A DNA stretch of 64,000 nucleotides from Caldatribacterium sp051549785 (lineage in GTDB: Bacteria; Atribacterota; Atribacteria; Atribacterales; Caldatribacteriaceae), in contig NZ_CP189974.1 in the NCBI RefSeq assembly GCF_051549785.1, positions 682,001 through 746,000 on the forward strand, read 5' to 3'. The notes beneath the pieces were generated by a model. The model did not search any database, was not told the DNA's origin, and saw only the letters and a program-made list of their open reading frames with translations. Shown here piece by piece: positions 23,954-31,434 of this stretch. Position numbers and translations under genes: made by a program. The stretch's first letter is position 1. Every line of letters starts with the position of its first letter.

Positions 23954-25176
23954 GGAATGAGCGTGAGGATCTGCTTGGCCTGCTTGGGGTACCTGGCGAT
24001 GAAACGGAGCTCGTCCTCCACAAGGGGTTTCTGCTTTTCGACATTGGCAAAACGCACGAGCTCAAGGATTTCCCGGGCCTCTTCCTCGTCTTTGAACTCG
24101 ATTTCCAGTTTCTCGTAGACGTTGCGGAATCCTTTGATGCCGCTATATTCGCCCACGACGATTTGCCTTCCAGTCTCGATGATTTCCGGTTCTCCCCGGC
24201 CGAGCTCCTCAAAGTCGTAGAGTTCGTAGTTCTTTCGGTCTTTCAGCACCCCGTCGGCGTGGATGCCTGAAGAGTGGGCGAAGGCGTTGGCTCCGACTCC
24301 GGGCTGGGTGATGGGGATCGGTACCTTAAAGGCGTATGAGGCGTACTTACAGGTCTTCCAGGCCGCTTTGAGGTTGATCCGCTCGTCAAGCTGGTACTTC
24401 CCTTCAATGCCGCTTGCGTACTTTATGGCTAAGATGACCGAAACGAGATCGGCGTTTCCTGCGCGCTCACCCACCCCGTTGATGGTGGTGTTGATGAAGG
24501 CGTCCACTCCGGCGTCGATTGCCGCCTTGGCACCGGCCACAGAGTTCGCCACGGCCATGCCGAGGTCGTTGTGGCAGTGGAGTTCGATGGGCATTCTGGT
24601 TTTCTCGGCGATGTACTTCACCCGCTCGTAGATGGTGAAGGGGCTGTCGTAGCCTAAGGTATCGCAGTAGCGGAAGCGCTCGGCCCCGGCTTCCTTCCCC
24701 GCAAGGGCGAAATCCACGAGGTACTCAAGGTCAGTCCGGGAGGCGTCTTCGGCGTTGACGCCGATGCCGATGGCGCCAAAGCTCTTTGCCGCCTGGACAG
24801 CCTCGACCATCATGTTGATGACCTCTTCCCGGGTCTTGTTGAGTTTCCCCTTGAGCATCTGGTCGGAGGTAGAGATGGAGAGGTTAAGGTACTTGAGCTT
24901 GGGGACGAGTCTATACGCCAGCTCCACGTCACCCTTTGTGGCCCGGAGCCAGCCGCTTAAGCGGATTGGGGCAATGACACCCATCTCTGCGAGTTCTAAG
25001 TTAGCGTTGAGGTAATTGGTTTCGTGGCGGGTGGTGGGGAAACCGAACTCGCTCTGGAAAACTCCCATCTCGTTGAGGTAGAGGTTCACCATGGTCTTTT
25101 CGATTTTCGCCAGTCCCAGTCTTGCCGTCTGCACCCCATCGCGGTTCGTCACGTCGATGATATAGATTTTCGGCAC
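23950..25176 (-). CDS. Homocitrate synthase / Re-citrate synthase family enzyme
   Basis: A 408-residue member of the DRE-TIM metallolyase group (LeuA, NifV, HCS). It starts IYIIDVTNRDGVQTARLGLAK, with the DxT-RDG catalytic block, then LHCHNDLGMAVANSVAGA (the HxH metal site) and NTTINGVGERAGNADL. The VTNRDGVQT opening and ESEFGFPTTRHETNYLN-like stretch (seen as SEFGFPTTRHETNYLNANLE) are what I associate with the Re-citrate synthases of anaerobes; homocitrate or isopropylmalate synthesis cannot be excluded. GTG 25176 is chosen because AGGAGG lies eight bases upstream. It is co-oriented with and 12 bases from the aminotransferase gene, consistent with a 2-oxoglutarate/glutamate route. Confidence 0.75.
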   Translation of the reverse strand: MPKIYIIDVTNRDGVQTARLGLAKIEKTMVNLYLNEMGVFQSEFGFPTTRHETNYLNANLELAEMGVIAPIRLSGWLRATKGDVELAYRLVPKLKYLNLSISTSDQMLKGKLNKTREEVINMMVEAVQAAKSFGAIGIGVNAEDASRTDLEYLVDFALAGKEAGAERFRYCDTLGYDSPFTIYERVKYIAEKTRMPIELHCHNDLGMAVANSVAGAKAAIDAGVDAFINTTINGVGERAGNADLVSVILAIKYASGIEGKYQLDERINLKAAWKTCKYASYAFKVPIPITQPGVGANAFAHSSGIHADGVLKDRKNYELYDFEELGRGEPEIIETGRQIVVGEYSGIKGFRNVYEKLEIEFKDEEEAREILELVRFANVEKQKPLVEDELRFIARYPKQAKQILTLIP

Positions 25177-25188
25177 GCAACACACCTC

Positions 25189-26394
25189 CTATGCTATGCG
25201 CTGCAAAAAGCTCTTGAGCCGCTCCATCCCCGCTTCTATGGCCTTCTCGGAAATCGCGTAGGAGAAGCGGAGGTACCCTTCCATACCGAAAGCGCTCCCA
25301 GGAACACAGGCAATATGGGCTTTTTCAAGCAGGAGCTCTGCCAGGCGCTCTGAGGTCCCGATGGGCTCTCCGGCGAAACGCCCACTGCAGTACCTTGAGA
25401 AGTCGACGAAGACGTAGAAAGCTCCCTGAGGGATGGGAAAAGAGATTTCGGGAATCTCGGAGAGGTGAGAGAGCATGAGTTTTCGCCGGGTGTTGAACGC
25501 TTCCACCATGTCCCGGATGACCGAGGATGGAGCACGCAGGGCAGCAAGTGCCGCCTTCTGGCTTATGGACGTGGGGTTGGAGGTCATGTGGTCCTGGAGA
25601 CGTGCCATCCCCTCGATCACCTCCCGGGGGCCAGCGGCGTACCCGATACGCCAGCCGGTCATGGAAAAGGTCTTGGAGACCCCGTTGATGACCACCGTTC
25701 GCTCTTTCATCCCCGGGAAGGTGGCAATGCTTCGGGGAAAGGGAACTTCGTACACCAGGTGCTCGTAGATTTCGTCGGAGATGACGAAGAGGTCGCGTTC
25801 TACGGCAATGCGGGCAATCTGCGCAAGCGTTTCCTCCGAAAGCACCACGCCTGTAGGGTTTGCGGGATTGTTAAGGATGAGAAGACGGGTTCTTGGAGTA
25901 ATGGCTCGCTCCAGGGCGTTGAGGTCCAGCGCGAGAGAGGATTGCTCACACTCCACGAAAATCGGCTTGCCCCCCGCCAGCCGGATCTGCTCTAAGTAGG
26001 TCACCCAGTACGGGACAGGGAGAAGCACCTCGTCCCCGGCCTCACAGAGGGTCATGATGGCGTTGTAGAGCGAGTGCTTGGCCCCGCAGGAGACGATGAC
26101 CTCCTGAGGAGAGTAGGAGAGGCCGTTTTCCCGCCGCAGTTTCTCACAGATGGCTTCCCGAAGCTCGGGAATACCCGGAGTGGCGGTGTATTTGGTAAAG
26201 CCACTGTCGATGGCTTTCTTCGCTTCCTCTTTGATGAACCCGGGAGTGTCAAAGTCCGGTTCTCCCGCACTGAAGGAAATCACGTCAATTCCCTGGCGTT
26301 TCATGGCCTGGGCCTTTGCCGAGATGGAGAGCGTGGCCGAAGGAGCAATGTTCCGCACTCGCTGCGCCAGACGGATGCTCCTCTGGTCCTCCAT
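25189..26394 (-). CDS. Class I aspartate aminotransferase family protein
   Basis: A 401-residue PLP enzyme that moves amino groups between aspartate (or a similar amino acid) and 2-oxoglutarate. The PLP lysine is K241 in NGVSKTFSMTGWRIGY. LNNPANPTGVV and SDEIYEHLVYE bind the cofactor, and an N-terminal FSAGEPDFDTP is typical of the thermophile AspC (subgroup Ib). The ATG at 26394 is preceded by GGGGGAAA; an open frame further upstream lacks homology. The gene leads the pair with the Re-citrate/homocitrate synthase-like gene. Confidence 0.92.
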   Translation of the reverse strand: MEDQRSIRLAQRVRNIAPSATLSISAKAQAMKRQGIDVISFSAGEPDFDTPGFIKEEAKKAIDSGFTKYTATPGIPELREAICEKLRRENGLSYSPQEVIVSCGAKHSLYNAIMTLCEAGDEVLLPVPYWVTYLEQIRLAGGKPIFVECEQSSLALDLNALERAITPRTRLLILNNPANPTGVVLSEETLAQIARIAVERDLFVISDEIYEHLVYEVPFPRSIATFPGMKERTVVINGVSKTFSMTGWRIGYAAGPREVIEGMARLQDHMTSNPTSISQKAALAALRAPSSVIRDMVEAFNTRRKLMLSHLSEIPEISFPIPQGAFYVFVDFSRYCSGRFAGEPIGTSERLAELLLEKAHIACVPGSAFGMEGYLRFSYAISEKAIEAGMERLKSFLQRIA

Positions 26395-26541
26395 GGAATT
26401 TCCCCCCTCTGGGTATGGCTGCGCTTTTGCCTCGTCCTGAGTTGCGTTCTCGGGCTTGAGAGGATATACTCTAAGGCGTGCGGTTTTGCTTTTTCTTATA
26501 GAGGAGGAGAAGGAAAAAGTCAAGAGAGGAGGGAAAGTTTT

Positions 26542-27504
26542 ATGAAGATCGGCGTTTTTCTGGTGCTCTTTCAGAACGAACCCCTGGAGAAAGCTCTGGA
26601 CTACGTGAAGGCGCAGGGCGTGGAAGCGGTGGAGATCGGTACCGGAGGGTACCCCGGGAATGCCCACTGTAATCCCAGGGAACTTCTGGAAGATCCGGGG
26701 AAACTCGCCCGCTTCAAGGAGGCGGTGGAGTCCCGGGGGCTTGAAGTGAGCGCTCTGAGCTGTCACGGGAATCCGCTCCACCCGAATCCTGAAATCGCCA
26801 AAAAGCACCATGACGATTTCGAGGCCAGTGTCCTTCTTGCTGAGAAACTCGGGGTCCAGAACGTCATCACCTTCTCAGGGTGTCCCGGGGACTCAGAAAA
26901 CGCGAAGTACCCGAACTGGGTGACCTGTCCCTGGCCCTCGGATTTCCTGGAAGTCCTCAAGTGGCAGTGGGAGGAAAAGCTCATCCCTTACTGGAAGAAG
27001 GCTGGACAGTTCGCCAAAGATCACGGGGTTCGGGTATGCCTTGAGATGCACCCGGGCTTTTGCGTGTACAATCCTGAAACCCTCCTCAGGCTCCGGGAGG
27101 CGGTGGGTGAAGTCATCGGGGCGAACTTCGACCCAAGCCACCTCTTCTGGCAGGGCATTGACCCGATTTTTGCCCTGCGAAAACTCGAGGGCGCGGTGTA
27201 CCACGTCCACGCCAAGGACACGAAAATCGACCCGGTCAATAGCCTCGTCAACGGTAACCTCGACACCAAGGTGTACACCGAGGAAATCAAGCGCTCCTGG
27301 ATTTTCCGCACCGTCGGATACGGGCATGATTTTGGCTTCTGGAAGGACTTCGTGAGTACCCTGCGGCTCATCGGGTACGATGGCGTCCTCTCCATAGAGC
27401 ACGAGGATTCCCTGATGTCGGGGAAGGAGGGGTTTGAGAAGGCGGTGGCCTTCCTCAAGGAAGTCGTCATCCGCGAAAAGATTGGTCAGGCCTGGTGGGT
27501 GTAG
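26542..27504 (+). CDS. Sugar phosphate isomerase/epimerase-like TIM barrel
   Basis: A 320-residue AP endonuclease 2/xylose-isomerase-like TIM barrel (IolE/YcjR-type). Metal- and substrate-binding landmarks are VEAVEIGTGGYPG, ALSCHGNPLHPN, CLEMHPGF, GANFDPSHLFWQG, YHVHAKDTKI and LSIEHEDSLM. These supply the usual Glu-Asp-His-Glu metal set. The ATG follows GAGAGGAGGGAAAG. It is transcribed divergently from the aminotransferase gene and stands alone before a terminator. Enzymes of this type interconvert sugars or inositols and often travel with sugar ABC modules like those nearby; the actual substrate is unknown. Confidence 0.85.
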   Translation: MKIGVFLVLFQNEPLEKALDYVKAQGVEAVEIGTGGYPGNAHCNPRELLEDPGKLARFKEAVESRGLEVSALSCHGNPLHPNPEIAKKHHDDFEASVLLAEKLGVQNVITFSGCPGDSENAKYPNWVTCPWPSDFLEVLKWQWEEKLIPYWKKAGQFAKDHGVRVCLEMHPGFCVYNPETLLRLREAVGEVIGANFDPSHLFWQGIDPIFALRKLEGAVYHVHAKDTKIDPVNSLVNGNLDTKVYTEEIKRSWIFRTVGYGHDFGFWKDFVSTLRLIGYDGVLSIEHEDSLMSGKEGFEKAVAFLKEVVIREKIGQAWWV

Positions 27505-27505
27505 G

Positions 27506-27530
27506 AAAAGGGGGCCTCTGGCCCCCTTTT
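27506..27530 (+). terminator. Intrinsic terminator after the TIM-barrel isomerase gene
   Basis: An 11-bp stem (AAAAGGGGGCC with GGCCCCCTTTT) closes a TCT loop and its 3' arm ends in TTTT. It begins two bases after the stop codon. The M16 ribosome site follows directly, so the protease genes may depend on partial read-through or a weak unseen promoter. Confidence 0.8.
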
Positions 27531-27549
27531 CCCGGAAGGAGGAAGGGGA

Positions 27550-28788
27550 GTGCGGTTTCTCTCCTACACCAAAAGAGTTCTCCCCTGTGGCGCGCGGGTG
27601 GTCTTCCGCCGCATGGACTCTCCCCTTGTGGCGGTGAACCTCTGGGTGCGGGCAGGGGTAAAAGACGAGGAGCCAGAGAAGAATGGGATTTCCCATTTCT
27701 TCGAGCACATGGTCTTCAAGGGGACGGTCCATTTCCCGGGGCTTTTGCTCTCCCGACGAGTACAGGCCCTTGGGGGGACACTGAATGCCGGGACGTCCCT
27801 TGATACTACCGATTTCTACCTCGTTGTCCCCCGGGAGTTCTGGAAGGAGGCCCTGGCGCTTGAGATGGAACTCGTCACCCAGCCGCTCTTTGACCCTGAG
27901 GACATCGAGCGGGAGAAGATGGTGGTCATCCAGGAGATTCACCTTGACGAGGACGATCCTGAGGAACGCCTGGCACGCCTCCTATACGAGCGAGTCTTCT
28001 CCGATACTCCTTATGGCCTCCCCATTCTGGGGCGAGAGGAAACGGTGCGGCTGTTCACCCGGGAGGACCTTCTGCGACACCGGGAACGCTTTTACCACCC
28101 GGCCAACATGGTCCTCGCGGTGAGTGGAGATCTGCAGGAAGGGGAGCTCTTTGCCTTCTCGGAGGAACTCTTTGGTTCTTTCCCAGTCCCCCGGGAACTC
28201 GATGCCCCGCTTTTTCCTCCGTTACCTTCCCCAGAACGGCAGATTGTGGAATGCGTCATGGATGTCCGGAGGTTCTACGGGGTTATCGGATTTCTCTGCG
28301 GAGGGATTAAAAGCGACGACTTCTACCTCCTGCGACTGCTTTCTCTGGTCATGGGTGATGGGCTGGGTTCCCGGCTCAACGTGGCGCTTCGGGAAGAACG
28401 GCAGATTGTGGACACCATCCACACGACGTACTCGTACTACGAACACGCCGGGATCTTCGCTATCTTCTTCACCTTCTCCCAGGGAAGTCTTGAGGAAATC
28501 GAGGAGGCCATCCGCGGGGAATTCACGAGGCTTACCTATTTTGTGCCCACCGATGAAGAGCTGGAACGGGCCAAAAACCTCTTAAAAAGCGGCTTTTTCA
28601 GTGCTACCGAAACGACTCTCGGGAGCGCCGAGCTTCTGGGGCGCCTTGACACCATCGATAGCATTGACCGGAGCCTCCGGGCGCTTTTTGAGATCGAGCG
28701 GGTGAAACCGCAGGACCTTGTGGAGGTGGCCCGAAGGTATGTGGACTTTGAGCGAGGAACCTCAATCCTCATCAAGCCAGGTGAGTGA
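27550..28788 (+). CDS. M16-family zinc protease, catalytic subunit
   Basis: A 412-residue M16 peptidase of the mitochondrial-processing-peptidase type. The inverted zinc motif is HFFEH (H49, E52, H53), and the third ligand is E129 in REKMVVIQEI, 76 residues downstream as expected. The C-terminal half is degenerate at the substrate-binding Arg/Tyr block (LREERQIVDTIHTTYSYY instead of RGL-Y). The GTG start follows GGAAGGAGGAAGGGG. The next gene supplies the complementary subunit, so the active enzyme is probably a heterodimer that cleaves peptides. No signal peptide is visible, so it is likely cytosolic. Confidence 0.9.
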   Translation: MRFLSYTKRVLPCGARVVFRRMDSPLVAVNLWVRAGVKDEEPEKNGISHFFEHMVFKGTVHFPGLLLSRRVQALGGTLNAGTSLDTTDFYLVVPREFWKEALALEMELVTQPLFDPEDIEREKMVVIQEIHLDEDDPEERLARLLYERVFSDTPYGLPILGREETVRLFTREDLLRHRERFYHPANMVLAVSGDLQEGELFAFSEELFGSFPVPRELDAPLFPPLPSPERQIVECVMDVRRFYGVIGFLCGGIKSDDFYLLRLLSLVMGDGLGSRLNVALREERQIVDTIHTTYSYYEHAGIFAIFFTFSQGSLEEIEEAIRGEFTRLTYFVPTDEELERAKNLLKSGFFSATETTLGSAELLGRLDTIDSIDRSLRALFEIERVKPQDLVEVARRYVDFERGTSILIKPGE

Positions 28789-28789
28789 A

Positions 28790-30025
28790 GTGGACACTGG
28801 GACCTTCAAGGTGGAAAAGCTGGTCTTCAAGAACGGCCTGGTGCTCCTTTTCATCCCCAGAGAGAGCGAACTCGTGGTGTTCCACCTCCTCCTTGGTCTT
28901 GGGAATATCTTCGAGAAGGAGGAGGAGCGAGGGATATCGGCCCTCATGCAGGAGACGCTCCTTAAGGGCACGAAAAGGCGCAGTGGCGTTGAATTCAGCC
29001 GGGCGGTGGAGCGCCTTGGAGCGACGATCCAGAGTTCCTCGAACTATTTTACAGGGAAGGTAGTGATGGAGGGTCCTGCTGAGGTAGCCGAAGACCTTCT
29101 TGGGCTCTTTCTTGAAGCCGTGAAGGCTCCAGCCTTTCTCCCTGAGGAGGTTGAGAAGGAGAGACGTTTCCTGATCGATCTTCTCCGTTCTCTAGATGAT
29201 GACCCTCTGAAGGCAGCCATGCTCCGCTTCAAGCGAGCTTTCTTTGGTCGACACCCTTATGCCTTTCCGACCCTTGGGGAGGTGAGGAGTCTTGAGCGGA
29301 TAACGCCTGAGGAGGTTATCGCCTGGTATGAACGAACTTTCGTGCCCAACAACATGGTGCTTGCTGTAGCGGGGAGGTTCGATAGAGAGAAAATCGCCAA
29401 GGTTCTTGAGCGGGAACTCGGGGAGATCATCCCCCGGGAATTTCCTTTCCCCCCAAAGGACAGGTTTTTCCCTGCCTCTTTGCGGATTGTGGATTGCAAG
29501 GAAGTCCGGGATAGCTGGGTGGTTCTGGGATTCCGGGCTCCGGGGCTTCTTGAGGTGAAGGAACGGGTTGCCTTTGAGGTGCTCAACAACGCCCTGGGCG
29601 GAGGGATGTATTCCCGGCTCTTCCTGCGTATCCGTGAAAGCCGGGGTCTGAGTTACCAGGTCGGTTCCATCTACGCGCCCCTCCTTGGGCCCTCGTTCCT
29701 CTGCGCGTACTGCGGTTTTGCGCCCTGCTATTTTGATACCGTGGTGAGCATTCTCCGGGAGGAATTCCGCAATCTCCTCAACCTGAAGGAGGAGGAGTTC
29801 AACGAGGCCAAAACCTACACGAGGGGTCTCTTTCTCCACAGTTTCGAGACCGTGGCCTCTCTGGCCTCGCTCTTTGCCTTTTACGAGCGGGTTGGGCTGG
29901 GATGGGAGTTCCCCTTCCAGTATGAAGCGTACCTCCGCGAACTCTCTCTGGAAGAGGCCAGGGCAATCTACCGGAAGTTCGTCGGTCAGGGAGAGTCGCT
30001 GGGGGCCATCATGCCAGTGGCATGA
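28790..30025 (+). CDS. M16-family protease homologue, non-catalytic subunit
   Basis: An M16-fold protein of about 411 residues that has lost the zinc site: where the partner has HFFEH this one reads ISALMQETLLKGT. It keeps the substrate-binding block near the C-terminus (RIRESRGLSYQVGSIY). This split, catalytic motif in one chain and Arg/Tyr block in the other, is known from heterodimeric bacterial M16 proteases. GTG 28790 is chosen because AGGTGAG precedes it by a few bases; GTG 28781 inside the upstream gene's last codons is an alternative. The genes are essentially contiguous. Confidence 0.85.
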   Translation: MDTGTFKVEKLVFKNGLVLLFIPRESELVVFHLLLGLGNIFEKEEERGISALMQETLLKGTKRRSGVEFSRAVERLGATIQSSSNYFTGKVVMEGPAEVAEDLLGLFLEAVKAPAFLPEEVEKERRFLIDLLRSLDDDPLKAAMLRFKRAFFGRHPYAFPTLGEVRSLERITPEEVIAWYERTFVPNNMVLAVAGRFDREKIAKVLERELGEIIPREFPFPPKDRFFPASLRIVDCKEVRDSWVVLGFRAPGLLEVKERVAFEVLNNALGGGMYSRLFLRIRESRGLSYQVGSIYAPLLGPSFLCAYCGFAPCYFDTVVSILREEFRNLLNLKEEEFNEAKTYTRGLFLHSFETVASLASLFAFYERVGLGWEFPFQYEAYLRELSLEEARAIYRKFVGQGESLGAIMPVA

Positions 30026-30080
30026 GGTTTTTCTTTCCTCCAGCCTGTATAGTTGTCTTTACCACATGGAGGGATGAAAT

Positions 30081-31397
30081 ATGAAAGCGACGCTTCTTCC
30101 GGTGTACTTTGCTTCGGGGATGGATGCGGAGTACCGGGAACAGGTGCTCCGACTCCGGGAATTCCTGAGAAATGAAGCGGAAATCATTGACCCGGTCCCA
30201 ATAGGAAGCGAAGCCACCGGTGCGGACGCATTGCTTTTCCCCCAGATTCTGGGTGAGGCCTACAGAGCCGCAGGCGAATTGAAGAACATGCGCCTTCCCG
30301 TGCTCATCGTAACCTCCCCCTTCGGGACGATGAACATGTGGGACTGGGAGATTGTCACCTACCTCAAGGCCCAGGGGCTTTCAGTCTTTGCTCCGTATTC
30401 TCTTGAGCTTACAAAGACTATCGTCCGTGCTCTGGCGCTCAAGCGGCACGCCCGGGGGGCGAAGTTCTTGGTGTTCCAGGATAATCCCGGGGAGGGAATG
30501 CAGGCAGAGATTTTCAAGCGCTTTTTCTGGTGGGAGGAAGAGTGCCGGAAGAATATCGCCGAGATGTTTGGAATAGAGGTTGTGGTGAGGAGTTTTCGGG
30601 AGCTTGCGCAAAAAGCTCAGAGCATTCCCGATGCTGCGGCCAGCGCTGAATGGCAGCGATGGGACATCCCGGTTGCAGGGGTTCCGGAGCACGCCCTGTG
30701 GCGCGCGGTGAAGATGTACCTCGCCCTCCGCGAGGAGCTGGAAAAGCACGAGAACGTCCTTGGTATGGGCATCAACTGCCTCAACGAGTCCTTTTTCTCG
30801 GACACCACACCCTGCCTTGCCTGGGACATGCTCTTTGAGCGGTACGGCATCCTCTGGGCCTGTGAGGCTGATGTCCTGTCGCTTCTCACTGAGTGCCTGG
30901 TGTACTTCCCCTTTCGGGCTCCGGTGATGATGACCAACATCTATCCTTTCCTCATGGGTGAGGCGGCGCTGAGGCACGAGCGCATTGAGCGGTTTCCTGA
31001 CGTCCCGGAACCTGAGCATCATGCGCTTCTCGCCCACTGCGGGTACTTTGGGGTTGTCCCCCGACCTTTCGCTCAGTCCTTCTGCGTTCGGCGGAAAGTC
31101 CTCCGCATTGTCGACGAGAACGCCATTGCCCTGGATGCCCGGCTTCCTGAGGGACCGGTGACACTTGTGAAGCTCCATCCTTCCTGTAAGAAAATGGTGG
31201 CTGCCTGGGGAAACCTTGAGGGATACGTCCAGTATCCGGGTTCAGACTGTGAGAACGGGGCGCTCCTTCGGGTTCGGGATGGATACAGGCTCGTTGAGGG
31301 GCTCTACTCGCACCACGTGTGCCTTCTTGGCGGCGCAAGGATGCCTGAACTCCGTTCTGTTGCCCGGGTGTTTGGTCTTGAGCTTGAAGAGCTCTGA
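30081..31397 (+). CDS. Fucose/arabinose isomerase-like protein of unknown substrate
   Basis: A 438-residue protein with the layout of the L-fucose/L-arabinose isomerase superfamily: an N-terminal Rossmann-like part (LPVLIVTSPFGTMNMWDWE) and a central block resembling FucI-type catalytic regions (LGMGINCLNES, then RYGILWACEADVLSLLTE). A C-terminal beta-rich domain follows with LVKLHPSCKKMVAAWG. It is not close enough to name FucI or AraA. It may isomerise a sugar released by the neighbouring GH2 enzyme, which is on the opposite strand, or one imported by another module. The ATG follows GGAGGGATG. The upstream 55 bases contain a TATAGT box (30048-30053) without a good -35. Confidence 0.6.
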   Translation: MKATLLPVYFASGMDAEYREQVLRLREFLRNEAEIIDPVPIGSEATGADALLFPQILGEAYRAAGELKNMRLPVLIVTSPFGTMNMWDWEIVTYLKAQGLSVFAPYSLELTKTIVRALALKRHARGAKFLVFQDNPGEGMQAEIFKRFFWWEEECRKNIAEMFGIEVVVRSFRELAQKAQSIPDAAASAEWQRWDIPVAGVPEHALWRAVKMYLALREELEKHENVLGMGINCLNESFFSDTTPCLAWDMLFERYGILWACEADVLSLLTECLVYFPFRAPVMMTNIYPFLMGEAALRHERIERFPDVPEPEHHALLAHCGYFGVVPRPFAQSFCVRRKVLRIVDENAIALDARLPEGPVTLVKLHPSCKKMVAAWGNLEGYVQYPGSDCENGALLRVRDGYRLVEGLYSHHVCLLGGARMPELRSVARVFGLELEEL

Positions 31398-31401
31398 GAA
31401 G

Positions 31402-31426
31402 CCCCAGGGCCTTAGAGGCCCTGGGG
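31402..31426. terminator. Hairpin between convergent genes
   Basis: A 10-bp perfect stem (CCCCAGGGCC with GGCCCTGGGG) around TTAGA lies between the stop of the isomerase-like gene and the stop of the GH2 gene on the other strand. Neither side has a proper T-run. It could end transcription from both directions. Confidence 0.5.
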
Positions 31427-31434
31427 AGGGTGTT

